Assembly (NCBI GenBank): GCA_012517385.1
Contig: JAAYUZ010000139.1
Location: 1-64,000 of the forward strand
DNA from: Treponema sp.
GTDB taxonomy: Bacteria; Spirochaetota; Spirochaetia; Treponematales; Breznakiellaceae
Length of the DNA: 64,000 nt
Direction: 5' to 3'
Shown: positions 17,389-25,712 of the stretch, one piece after another
How the letters are laid out: every line of letters starts with the position of its first letter
How positions within the stretch are numbered: position 1 is the stretch's first letter
The notes under the pieces: model-generated
Database searches by the model: none
What the model saw: the letters and a program-made list of their open reading frames with translations, nothing else
Told to the model about the DNA's origin: nothing
Program-made: the position numbers and the translations under genes

Positions 17389-18196
17389 CGGCTCCCATGG
17401 TAAGTCCCCGGACCACATATTTCTGAAATAACATAGTCAGAACTATGGCCGGGGCAATGATAACCATAGTCGCAGCCATCACCGCACCCCAATCTACCTC
17501 TGCATAGGAGACAAAGTTATAGACCGCGATAGGAAGGGTCTTTGTCTTTTCCATGCTGAGAACCTGAGAAAACATGAAATTGTTCCATGAAAAAAGAAAG
17601 GCCAACGTAGTGGATGTTACAATTCCTGGGGTCGATACGGGTAGAACGATCTCTATAAAAGTCCGCTGTCGGGTGGCACCATCAACCCGGGCGGATTCTT
17701 CTATTTCCAATGGTACGGATGCAAAAAAGCTCGTCATAATCCAGACCACAATAGGCAGCCCAATAAGCATGTGACTCAGAATCAATGCAATATAGGTATC
17801 TATCAGCATCAATCTGGAAAATAAGAGGTACCATGGTAAAAGCAGCGCAATACCAGGCATAAGACGAGCCACAAGAATTAGCAGTCCCAGCTTTTCCTGT
17901 TTATAGCGGGCAATAGAATAGGCCGCAGGAAGTCCTAATAACAAAGATAATACAACCGCAGTAATACCCACCACTGTGGAATTATAGAAAAACTGCAGGA
18001 AGTTTTGTTCCTGAAATACCTTGCTATAGTTTTGCATAGTCGGTTGAAAAACCCATTTAGGAGGATAGGCGGTAATATCAACCTGAGTTTTAATTGAGGA
18101 TATAAAAATCCATATCAGAGGAAATAAAACCGGGACAACAACAAATAACACCAGGATATAAAATATAAGTTTTGATACAAGGCGTTTCATGGTCAT
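17378..18196 (-). CDS. sugar ABC transporter permease (MalG-type)
   Basis: Inner-membrane permease of a CUT1-type carbohydrate importer, 272 residues with six predicted helices. The cytoplasmic EAA loop is EIEESARVDGATRQRTFIEIVLPVSTPG. It pairs with the MalF-type subunit encoded 3 bases upstream. The ATG at 18196 is preceded by GGAGGAG. The operon order is binding protein, MalF-type, MalG-type, with no ATPase gene, so a shared ATPase elsewhere is expected. Confidence 0.9.
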   Translation of the reverse strand: MTMKRLVSKLIFYILVLFVVVPVLFPLIWIFISSIKTQVDITAYPPKWVFQPTMQNYSKVFQEQNFLQFFYNSTVVGITAVVLSLLLGLPAAYSIARYKQEKLGLLILVARLMPGIALLLPWYLLFSRLMLIDTYIALILSHMLIGLPIVVWIMTSFFASVPLEIEESARVDGATRQRTFIEIVLPVSTPGIVTSTTLAFLFSWNNFMFSQVLSMEKTKTLPIAVYNFVSYAEVDWGAVMAATMVIIAPAIVLTMLFQKYVVRGLTMGAVKG

Positions 18197-18199
18197 ACC

Positions 18200-19081
18200 C
18201 TACTCCTCCAACCGTTGTCGTAATTTTGCTACGACATAACTGAGCAACATGACTACAACAAAGAGGAAAAAGAGTACGACCGAAGCATGGCCAAGACGGA
18301 AATAATTAAAGGACAAATTGTAAGCATAAATATTTAAGGTTTCAGAAGCAAAGCCCGGACCTCCGTTCGTCATCGAATAAATTATATCATAGGTTTTAAG
18401 GGCATCAATTGAACGAAGTACCACAGCGGTTAGAATGACAGGTGAAACCATAGGGAGGGTAATTCTCCAGAAGATTTGCAGCCCATTAGCCCCATCAACT
18501 TTAGCGGATTCATAGGGTTCAATTGATAAACCAGCAAGACCAGCGAGCATGATGAGGGCCATCATGGGGGTCCATTGCCATATATCGACAATAACAAGAG
18601 AGGGTATTACCAGCTGTTTATCAGCAATCCATTTCAAAGGTGCAAGACCTGCACTCCGCAGAACCCAGTTAGCCAAACCGATTGTGGGTTCATAGAACAG
18701 AGTCCAGGCAATTCCGATAGCTACCGGGGTAGAAACCATAGGCAGCAAAAGGCTCATTTTTACAAAGTTTTTTCCCAGAAATTCCCTATTCAGGATTAAA
18801 GCCCAGATCATTCCCAGCACTGTTTCTACACTGACCGCAAAGGCGGTAAAATAAAAGGTCCGTCCCAGGGCTGCCCAGAAGCGCCCCTCCTGTAAAATCG
18901 AAAGATAGGTTTTAAAACCCACAAAACGGGGAGGTAACCCCGAGGTCAGATTCCAATTGGAAAAACTGATAGTGAAGGTATAAAAAACAGGAAAGACCAT
19001 CATTAAGGCAACAAATAAAACTGCTGGCAGCGGAAAAAGTATTTTAATATGCCGATCTACAAAAGAACTCTCTAACATCAT
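18200..19081 (-). CDS. sugar ABC transporter permease (MalF-type)
   Basis: First membrane subunit of the CUT1 sugar importer, 293 residues with six helices. The EAA loop is EPYESAKVDGANGLQIFWRITLPMVSP, and the C-terminal YSMTNGGPGFASETLNIYAY region is typical of MalF/UgpA-type permeases. Two adjacent ATG codons (19081 and 19078) compete. AGGAG at 2 and 5 bases upstream respectively makes 19078 slightly more likely. A strong hairpin separates this gene from the binding-protein gene before it. Confidence 0.9.
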   Translation of the reverse strand: MMLESSFVDRHIKILFPLPAVLFVALMMVFPVFYTFTISFSNWNLTSGLPPRFVGFKTYLSILQEGRFWAALGRTFYFTAFAVSVETVLGMIWALILNREFLGKNFVKMSLLLPMVSTPVAIGIAWTLFYEPTIGLANWVLRSAGLAPLKWIADKQLVIPSLVIVDIWQWTPMMALIMLAGLAGLSIEPYESAKVDGANGLQIFWRITLPMVSPVILTAVVLRSIDALKTYDIIYSMTNGGPGFASETLNIYAYNLSFNYFRLGHASVVLFFLFVVVMLLSYVVAKLRQRLEE

Positions 19082-19096
19082 TACTCCTGAATAAGA

Positions 19097-19123
19097 GCTG
19101 TCCAGGCATACTACCTGGACAGC
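19097..19123 (-). promoter_or_regulatory. intercistronic hairpin after the sugar-binding-protein gene
   Basis: A perfect 10-bp stem, GCTGTCCAGG with CCTGGACAGC and a 7-base loop, lies between the binding-protein stop and the permease start. There is no T-run. Hairpins at this place often stabilise the binding-protein mRNA or reduce read-through, which would give more binding protein than permease. That role is inferred. Confidence 0.6.
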
Positions 19124-19150
19124 ATAAAAGATATACAGTAGAGGTTTTTG

Positions 19151-20434
19151 CTATTTACCGAGCTCACCAGCTGCATCCAGAAGTTCATTGACCTTCTTGG
19201 CAGCATTTTTGGCAGCTGCAGCAATATCTCCGGTTCCGCCAGTGTCAATGGAAAGAACAATAACGTCGCCAATTGCATCCCGGGCTTCACCGACAGCGGT
19301 CATGAGCGGCCGATCATAGGGAGTCCCAATGGGTCCCATTTTTACAGCAGTGGTTGCAAGCTGCTGATCAAATTTGGCAAGGATATTTGCATCGGTCCAC
19401 ACAGAATTGCGGGCCATGGTAATACCCTTATCAATCATCGCCTTTATTGCCAGTTCCTTACTGGTCGCCCACATCAGGAAATCATAGGCCAGATCTTTAT
19501 TCTTAGACTGTTTTGAAACAGCCATACCCCAGGATACTACAATGAACGGATGATTTCCCTTAGGACCAGCAGGCATCAATGCGACACCGACCTTATCAGC
19601 TACCTGTGATTTGGTCGGATCCTTCAGATTACCAAGGAATACGCTAGCATCGGTCCACATGGCAACCTGACCAGCCTGGAACAAAGCCTGGCCCTGGGCC
19701 CAACTCATATTGGTTACTCCCGGCGGGCCATATTCTTTCAGCATCTTTCCATAGAACTTAAAGGCTTCGATCGCCTCAGGACTGTCGACTACAGCCTTTC
19801 CATCCTTAAGGAAATCGCCGCCAAAATTGTACAAATAGGTCGAGAATTGGGTTACCGCAGCCCCTCTTTGTCCACGGGAAACAATTCCGTAAATATTTTT
19901 GTCAGGATTATGGAGTTTCTTCGCTGCTGCAATCAGTTCATCAAAGGTGGTGGGAGGATTCAGCCCTGCCTGCTTGAACAGGTCAGTTCTGTAATAAAGC
20001 ACCTGCCATTCAGTTACCAATGGAATTGTATACACAGCCTTAGCATAGGTTACCGCATCTACCGCACTCTTAGAGTAGTCGGCAAAGTTATAGTTTGCCG
20101 GTGTTTTTTTAGTATTATTGATATACGGGGTCAGGTTTTCATACCAGCCATTCCTATAGAAAAGCTTTCCTTCCTGGAGCGGCCGGGTCATGAAAACGTC
20201 GACTGTAGAAGATCTGGTTGCAAATTCCGTAGTCAGTTTCTGGGTCAGTTGATTTTCATCATAGCTTTCCACATTCACCTTCACACCGGTTTTTGCTTCA
20301 TATTCTGCAATGAGCGGTTTTAATACCTCCGCATAGGGATGGTTCGCCAGCAAGACCCGAATGGATTTGGTCTGTGCGGAGACACCAAAGACGACAGCAA
20401 TCGTCATAAAAAGAACGATAAGGCTTCGTTTCAT
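19151..20434 (-). CDS. extracellular sugar-binding protein of ABC importer
   Basis: Solute-binding protein family 1 (SBP_bac_1), 427 residues from the ATG at 20434. That start is preferred over an upstream in-frame one because AGGAGG lies 4 bases before it and the signal peptide then begins MKRSLIVLF. The signal ends near VSA-QT with no lipobox cysteine, so the protein is probably cleaved and periplasmic. Hallmarks are IAEYEAKTGVKVNVE, VPLVTEWQVLYYRTDLFKQAGL-like sequence and the AWGMAVSKQSKNKDLAYDFL region. The sugar is not identifiable. It is the first gene of the importer operon, divergent from the RpiR regulator. Confidence 0.9.
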   Translation of the reverse strand: MKRSLIVLFMTIAVVFGVSAQTKSIRVLLANHPYAEVLKPLIAEYEAKTGVKVNVESYDENQLTQKLTTEFATRSSTVDVFMTRPLQEGKLFYRNGWYENLTPYINNTKKTPANYNFADYSKSAVDAVTYAKAVYTIPLVTEWQVLYYRTDLFKQAGLNPPTTFDELIAAAKKLHNPDKNIYGIVSRGQRGAAVTQFSTYLYNFGGDFLKDGKAVVDSPEAIEAFKFYGKMLKEYGPPGVTNMSWAQGQALFQAGQVAMWTDASVFLGNLKDPTKSQVADKVGVALMPAGPKGNHPFIVVSWGMAVSKQSKNKDLAYDFLMWATSKELAIKAMIDKGITMARNSVWTDANILAKFDQQLATTAVKMGPIGTPYDRPLMTAVGEARDAIGDVIVLSIDTGGTGDIAAAAKNAAKKVNELLDAAGELGK

Positions 20435-20502
20435 AGAACCTCCTCTCTCAATAATGAGCTTTATCATATTATTATCCTGATTTTTCTAACCGTCAATAAA
20501 AA

Positions 20503-20542
20503 TATGAAATAAATTTTTATTGTATGAAATTATTTTTCATGC
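20503..20542. promoter_or_regulatory. candidate RpiR operator, two 20-bp direct repeats
   Basis: TATGAAAT begins at 20503 and again at 20523, exactly two helical turns apart, each followed by an AT-rich half ending TTTTTAT or TTTTCAT. The second copy forms an inverted repeat, ATGAAA (20524-20529) and TTTCAT (20535-20540). It lies between the divergent sugar-importer and rpiR-type genes, which is where an autoregulating RpiR protein would bind. Confidence 0.5.
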
Positions 20543-20554
20543 TAAACTTATGAC

Positions 20555-21400
20555 ATGCCTCATACTAGTTGTATTATTAAAATTCATGAAGCCAAAAACT
20601 CCTTCAGTGCTAAAGAGGCACAGATCGCTGATTTTATTCTGCAGCATCCTCAATCGTCGGTATATCCAACCATAGAAGAACTGGCAGAGCAGATCGGCGT
20701 TTCTGAGGCGACCCTTTTTCGATTTGTACGGAAGCTGGGTTATTCAGGATACCAGCAATTCAGAATTGCATTGGCAACCGATATCGCCAGTCCCCAGCAA
20801 CGGGTATATGAGACCACCTTAGAACACTCTCAGGAATCTACTGTTTCACTGGTATTCAATACCAACATCCGTGCCCTGCAAGAAACCTTGCAACACATCG
20901 AGCCTGAACACATTAAAAAAATTGCTGAACTATGTGTTGCCAGCAAACGGATATTTTTCTTTGGCCTTGGAGGTTCATCCATAGTTGCCCTTGATGCGTA
21001 TCATAAATTGATACGGACAGGACTTTCTTGCGGCGCACCCACAGATTTTCATATGCAGCTTATGCAGGCTTCACAGCTTTCACCGGAAGATACGGCAGTC
21101 CTCATTTCCCATACCGGTGTAAATCGCGATGCCTTAGATCTGGCCGAAGCAATTAAAAAACAGGGTGCCCAGCTTGTGGTCATTACAGATGCCAGAAGAT
21201 CTCCGCTTTTAAAGTTGGCAAATCATAGTCTCTTTGCCTATTCACAAACTTCACCCTATGTTTCTGAAGCCTTTTCTGCTCGAATTGTACAGCTCGCAAT
21301 AATTGACTGTCTTTATGTATCAATCATGGAAGCGCTTGGACAAAAGGGGTTCGATAACCTGGAGCGGATGAGAAACGTTATTGCCCAAAGAAGAATCTAA
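20555..21400 (+). CDS. RpiR-family transcriptional regulator (HTH + SIS)
   Basis: A 281-residue regulator. The N-terminal HTH_6 domain (about 1-77) has TIEELAEQIGVSEATLFRFVRKLGYSGYQQFR. A SIS sugar-phosphate-binding domain (about 120-260) has RIFFFGLGGSSIVALDAYHKL and VLISHTGVNRDALDLA. RpiR proteins sense phosphosugars and control nearby sugar genes. It is divergent from the importer operon and upstream of two dehydrogenase genes, so it probably controls both. Its start has no strong ribosome site. Confidence 0.9.
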   Translation: MPHTSCIIKIHEAKNSFSAKEAQIADFILQHPQSSVYPTIEELAEQIGVSEATLFRFVRKLGYSGYQQFRIALATDIASPQQRVYETTLEHSQESTVSLVFNTNIRALQETLQHIEPEHIKKIAELCVASKRIFFFGLGGSSIVALDAYHKLIRTGLSCGAPTDFHMQLMQASQLSPEDTAVLISHTGVNRDALDLAEAIKKQGAQLVVITDARRSPLLKLANHSLFAYSQTSPYVSEAFSARIVQLAIIDCLYVSIMEALGQKGFDNLERMRNVIAQRRI

Positions 21401-21416
21401 AACCGGAGAGAAAGCC

Positions 21417-22448
21417 ATGAAAGCCTTACTGTTAGATGGAATCAGGCATTTTAGTTATGTTGATGTACCCATACCATCCATTACAGCGTCAGACCAGGTT
21501 TTGATACAAATCAAAGCCGCTTCTATCTGCGGCAGCGATGTCCATGGTATGGATGGCTCTACGGGCCGCCGTATCCCGCCCATCATCATGGGCCATGAAG
21601 CATCGGGCATTGTTTCTGCGGTAGGCCCAGGAGTACGTAAGGTTGCCCCTGGAGACCGGGTAACCTTTGATTCAACCATATACTGCGGAGAATGTTTTTA
21701 TTGTCGCCGCGGGGAGGTAAACCTCTGTGATAACAGGCGGGTTATCGGAGTATCCTGTCAGGAATATAAACAGGACGGCGCCTTTGCGGAGTACCTGGTG
21801 GTTCCAGAACGGATTATCTACCCGCTTCCCGAAGGGGTCGATTTTATTCACGGAGCGCTCACCGAACCAGTCGCTGTTGCTGCCCATGCACTTACTCTTG
21901 CAAGATTAACTCCCGGCGATACGGTTCTTATTGTCGGGACTGGACTCATTGGACTTCTGCTGCTTCAGCTAGTCCGCCTGCACACATCAGGTACCATAAT
22001 AGCCGTAGATATTGATGAAAAGCGTCTCGCCCTGGCAAAAACCCTTGGAGCGGATGTAACCCTGCTTGCTGATAAAGAAACTGGTTCTCGGATAAAAGCA
22101 TTAACCCATGGTAGAGGCGCTGACCAGGCCTTTGAAGTAGTCGGTTCAGAAAAAACTGTTGCCGCAGCCATAGAAGGTTTACGAAAGGGAGGCAGACTAA
22201 CACTGGTCGGGAACCTCAGTCCATCAATTAACCTGCCCCTCCAATCGGTCGTAACCCGTCAGCTTGACCTCCAGGGATCCTGTGCAATCGCCGGCGAATA
22301 TCCCCTTGCTCTGGAACTTATGGCAGCCCATAAAATCAACTTGGATCCGATCATCAGCAAAGTCGCACCTCTTAAAGAGGGGGCCCTCTGGTTTGAACGG
22401 CTCTACAACCGCGAAGGCGGTCTTATGAAGGTTGTTCTGGAGCTGTAA
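21417..22448 (+). CDS. zinc-dependent medium-chain alcohol/polyol dehydrogenase
   Basis: MDR-family NAD(P)-dependent dehydrogenase of 343 residues (sorbitol, threonine or butanediol dehydrogenase type). Catalytic zinc ligands are C38 and H60-E61. The structural zinc is held by C90, C93, C96 and C104 (CGECFYC...C). The Rossmann motif VGTGLIGLL lies near 166. ATG at 21417 follows GGAGAG, and a longer TTG-started reading frame overlapping the regulator is less likely. It lies 16 bases after the RpiR gene and just before a Gfo/Idh/MocA oxidoreductase, suggesting oxidation of an imported sugar or polyol. Confidence 0.85.
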   Translation: MKALLLDGIRHFSYVDVPIPSITASDQVLIQIKAASICGSDVHGMDGSTGRRIPPIIMGHEASGIVSAVGPGVRKVAPGDRVTFDSTIYCGECFYCRRGEVNLCDNRRVIGVSCQEYKQDGAFAEYLVVPERIIYPLPEGVDFIHGALTEPVAVAAHALTLARLTPGDTVLIVGTGLIGLLLLQLVRLHTSGTIIAVDIDEKRLALAKTLGADVTLLADKETGSRIKALTHGRGADQAFEVVGSEKTVAAAIEGLRKGGRLTLVGNLSPSINLPLQSVVTRQLDLQGSCAIAGEYPLALELMAAHKINLDPIISKVAPLKEGALWFERLYNREGGLMKVVLEL

Positions 22449-22449
22449 T

Positions 22450-23523
22450 ATGAAAAGAATACGATTTGGAATTCTCACCTATGGAAAAGTTGCCCATCTC
22501 CATGCCCAGGCGCTGCAGGCTATACCGGAACTGGAGCTTGTGTCAGTTTGGGGACGGGATCGGGAAAAACGGGAACAGTTCGCAGAGACCTACAACATAA
22601 AAGCCTTTGACGACATTTCAAAGATGATTCGGACCGCCCAGGTTGATGCAGTGCTGGTCGCATCTCCCCACCCTCAACATGTCGAACACAGCCTGGAAGC
22701 CCTGGAAGCGGGAGCCCATGTACTCATAGAAAAACCAATGGCGCTCCATACCAACGATTGTGACCGGATTATCGAAACTGCCCAGAGGGTAAACCGTATA
22801 GTAGGGGTCATCAGTCAGCGCCGCTGGTACCCGGCGGTGCAGCGGATTCGCAGGGCCATCGATGAAGGTAAACTCGGAAAGCCCATGATTGCCCAGGTGA
22901 CCATGCTTGGATGGAGGGACGAAGCCTATTACAGAAGCGACCCCTGGCGTGGGAGCTGGACCGGAGAAGGAGGAGGGGTTCTAGTAAATCAAGCCCCCCA
23001 TCAATTAGACCTGCTCCAATGGTTCATGGGACCGGTAACCGAAGTTTTTGCCTACTGGGATAACATTAATCATCCCTATATCGAAGTAGAGGACACCGCC
23101 CTTGCATTGGTACGCTTTTCTTCTGGCGGTATGGCAAACATACTGGTAAGTAATTCCCAAAAGCCGGGGATTTATGCAAAGGTTCATATACATGGGTCAT
23201 CTGGCGCATCGGTGGGGGTGCAAACCGACGGGGGGGCCATGTTTGTGGCGGGGCTATCTAAAGTTACAGAACCGCCGATCAATGATATCTGGACTATTCC
23301 GGGGGAAGAAAACAAATTACAGCAATGGACACAGGAAGATAATCAATTCTTTAAATCTATCGACGCTACGACCTATTTTCATGGGCTCCAGTTTAAGGAC
23401 TTCGCCGAAGCAATCGCACTTAACCGTCCGCCCCTGGTGGATGGACTGGAGGGGCGTAAAACTATAGCCCTAATAGAAGCCATATACAAATCAGGCAGGG
23501 AACATCGTCCAGTCAGCCTATAA
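22450..23523 (+). CDS. Gfo/Idh/MocA-family oxidoreductase
   Basis: NAD(P)-dependent sugar oxidoreductase, 357 residues from the ATG one base after the preceding stop. The Rossmann start is GILTYGKVAHLHAQAL, a slightly altered GxGxxA. The family EKP motif is E94-K95-P96. The catalytic-domain stretch NQAPHQLDLLQWFMGPV carries the conserved histidine. The substrate (inositol, glucoside or hexuronate type) cannot be told. With the upstream MDR dehydrogenase it probably forms a short catabolic route for the imported sugar. Confidence 0.87.
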   Translation: MKRIRFGILTYGKVAHLHAQALQAIPELELVSVWGRDREKREQFAETYNIKAFDDISKMIRTAQVDAVLVASPHPQHVEHSLEALEAGAHVLIEKPMALHTNDCDRIIETAQRVNRIVGVISQRRWYPAVQRIRRAIDEGKLGKPMIAQVTMLGWRDEAYYRSDPWRGSWTGEGGGVLVNQAPHQLDLLQWFMGPVTEVFAYWDNINHPYIEVEDTALALVRFSSGGMANILVSNSQKPGIYAKVHIHGSSGASVGVQTDGGAMFVAGLSKVTEPPINDIWTIPGEENKLQQWTQEDNQFFKSIDATTYFHGLQFKDFAEAIALNRPPLVDGLEGRKTIALIEAIYKSGREHRPVSL

Positions 23524-23531
23524 TTTTCTCA

Positions 23532-23560
23532 TTGAAAGGGGCCTTCCATAATGCTATGCT
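23532..23560 (+). promoter_or_regulatory. candidate sigma-70-type promoter for the MoxR operon
   Basis: TTGAAA at 23532-23537 and TATGCT at 23555-23560 are separated by 17 bases. Transcription would start about 23566-23568, only 2-4 bases before the MoxR ATG at 23570, where no ribosome binding site is visible. This would give a near-leaderless mRNA. Confidence 0.4.
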
Positions 23561-23569
23561 GGTAACATA

Positions 23570-24517
23570 ATGGATGTTACAAGAGTAGCTTCTGCGCTTT
23601 TACAGGGTGCCGCCCAGGTTATTAAGGGAAAAGAAGAATTCCTGGAATACCTCATAACAGTACTTCTTTCTGGCGGTCATGTGCTCCTCGAAGATCTGCC
23701 AGGCCTTGGCAAAACAACGGTCGCAAAAACCCTTTCTCATCTTATTTCAGACGGGGAAGGAAAACCCCTCCCATTCAAACGGATCCAATTTACCCCCGAC
23801 CTCCTGCCCTATGACATTACCGGCGTAGACATCTTTGATCCCGATCTGCACAGTTTCCGTTTTGTCCCCGGCCCGATTTTTGCAAACCTGATCCTCGCCG
23901 ATGAAATTAACCGCACAACCCCTAAGGTGCAGTCGGCCCTCCTCGAAGTCATGGCTGAACAACAGGTCACCGTGGGGTCCGTAACCCGGCCAGTCCCCTC
24001 CCCCTTCATGGTAATAGCAACACAGAATCCGGTAGAAAGCGAAGGCACCTTTCCGCTCCCTGCGGCCCAGCTGGACCGGTTTATGATGCGGCTTTCCCTC
24101 GGATATCCCCACAGGGATGCGGAGCTGCAAATTTTGGATACTAATCCATCCGAATTGGTACTGAGCCATCTGGAACCGGTCATTACTGTTGATGAACTGC
24201 TCCAGGCTAGAGCCCTGGTAGACCAGGTGTACTGCCATCCAAATCTTAAGGAAGCCCTGGTGGATCTGGCGAGGGCCACAAGGAATCATAGTGACATTCG
24301 GCTCGGTGCAAGCCCCCGATCAGCCCTGCATCTCTTAAAAGCAGTCAGAGCCTATGCCTTCATTAAAGGCAGGACCTATGTGGTAGACGAGGATGTAATT
24401 ACACTGGCGCCCCTGGTGCTCAGCCACCGGCTTAAAATGGTCGATCCCCGAACAGAGGCCTCACCCCTTATTCGGAGGCTTGCCATTGAACACTGTAACA
24501 AATATGACTATTCATAA
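23570..24517 (+). CDS. MoxR-type AAA+ ATPase
   Basis: Chaperone-like AAA+ ATPase of 315 residues. Walker A is LPGLGKTT (43-50), the sensor region is PGPIFANLILADEINR with Walker B D111-E112, and the MoxR hallmark TPKVQSALLEVMAEQQV follows. MoxR proteins usually work with a DUF58 protein and a membrane transglutaminase-like or VWA protein, and those genes follow here in order. The 3' end overlaps the next gene by 14 bases. The client protein is unknown. Confidence 0.92.
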   Translation: MDVTRVASALLQGAAQVIKGKEEFLEYLITVLLSGGHVLLEDLPGLGKTTVAKTLSHLISDGEGKPLPFKRIQFTPDLLPYDITGVDIFDPDLHSFRFVPGPIFANLILADEINRTTPKVQSALLEVMAEQQVTVGSVTRPVPSPFMVIATQNPVESEGTFPLPAAQLDRFMMRLSLGYPHRDAELQILDTNPSELVLSHLEPVITVDELLQARALVDQVYCHPNLKEALVDLARATRNHSDIRLGASPRSALHLLKAVRAYAFIKGRTYVVDEDVITLAPLVLSHRLKMVDPRTEASPLIRRLAIEHCNKYDYS

Positions 24518-25712
24518 CAGTGCTTCTATAACTGTTTTTTCCTGGGTCCTTGCCCTATTAACCCTTGGAACAGGGCTGTTTATTAAAGAGATTATCCTGA
24601 CCCTGACAGCACTTTTCACCCTGTTTATTTTAAGCTGGTCCCTACTTAGTGTATATCTGCTCAGGCAGATCTATAAAAATGAAGCTAAAAAGCTGTTCTG
24701 CACGATCACACCAACGGATGGACACACAGGGACCCAATTACAGGTACAGCTTTCTGGCCTGGCAATTCCTTCCGTATTCCGTCTTAGCCTGCCCGGCATT
24801 GTTACCTTTTATGAACTGGTTCTAAAAACCTCGGATGGCAAAATTCTAAGCGCGACGATTCCCCTTTCCTCTGCAGATCTGTCTACGAAACACCTTTCAG
24901 CAAAGGGTCTTTCTGTTACCCTTGAAACCGACGCCGCCTCCCGAGGGGTGTATTATACCGAGTCATCACGGCTCGCCCTCCGTGACATCTTTGGATTTTA
25001 TACCCTTACCATTCCCATACCATATCCTGAAACAGAATCATTGATACTGAGACCAAAACCAGCCAATGATGGCATTCACTTGATACTCCATTCAGGAGGT
25101 TCTACCAGAAGAGAGGACCAGCGGTACCAGCGGACAGAGGACTTAACCGAACACCGACCCTATGTTCCCGGCGATGATCCCCGGCGTATCAACTGGAAAC
25201 TCTTTGGACATTCGGGGGATCTGTTTATCAGACAGGCAGAACAGGAACCCCCGCCCCTTGCTGAATATGTACTGGTGTTAGATACATCGGTAGATTATCG
25301 CTTATTTTCTCAAGAAGAGGGCCAGATCCTCGTGGATTCCCTTTGTGAACAGGGGCTTGCAGTAGCCTTTGAACTTGCCCAGCGGAAGTATTCCATCACC
25401 CTTAGTTATCCAGGCAGCGGTATATATACACCCGATGCAAACAGTATTTCTAAAGCCCTGGCATACCCGGCAGCGATTTCACTCCTTTCCAATAGATACG
25501 TTCCTGACCTGCCCCATACCGCAAGCATCCTCATTCTTGCTATTCCTCGAATACTGCCCGCGGCCGACTCTGCTCTGGATACACTTCTCGCTAAACCGCA
25601 CCAATGGACTCACCTTCATTTCATCAATCCTGCAAAGGTACTTAATCAGAACAGGTATCAGAACACATATGAAGCCTGTATCCGCTATTATGGACAAATC
25701 CATGAAACATAA
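24504..25712 (+). CDS. DUF58-domain membrane protein
   Basis: A 402-residue protein with two close N-terminal membrane helices (about 8-52) and an extracytoplasmic-to-cytoplasmic body containing the DUF58 signature PGDDPRRINWKLFGHSGDLFIRQAEQE and a VWA-like VLVLDTSVDYR. ATG at 24504 is taken. A TTG at 24480 is possible, but GGAGG lies only one base from it. It is coupled to MoxR upstream and overlaps the transglutaminase gene downstream. Function is unknown beyond the MoxR/DUF58 association. Confidence 0.85.
   Translation: MTIHNSASITVFSWVLALLTLGTGLFIKEIILTLTALFTLFILSWSLLSVYLLRQIYKNEAKKLFCTITPTDGHTGTQLQVQLSGLAIPSVFRLSLPGIVTFYELVLKTSDGKILSATIPLSSADLSTKHLSAKGLSVTLETDAASRGVYYTESSRLALRDIFGFYTLTIPIPYPETESLILRPKPANDGIHLILHSGGSTRREDQRYQRTEDLTEHRPYVPGDDPRRINWKLFGHSGDLFIRQAEQEPPPLAEYVLVLDTSVDYRLFSQEEGQILVDSLCEQGLAVAFELAQRKYSITLSYPGSGIYTPDANSISKALAYPAAISLLSNRYVPDLPHTASILILAIPRILPAADSALDTLLAKPHQWTHLHFINPAKVLNQNRYQNTYEACIRYYGQIHET

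Noticed and set aside
25369-25689. N-terminal extension of the transglutaminase-TPR reading frame by 107 codons
   Set aside because: It lies wholly inside the DUF58 gene in another frame and has no family match. The hydrophobic start typical of the protein begins only after 25690.
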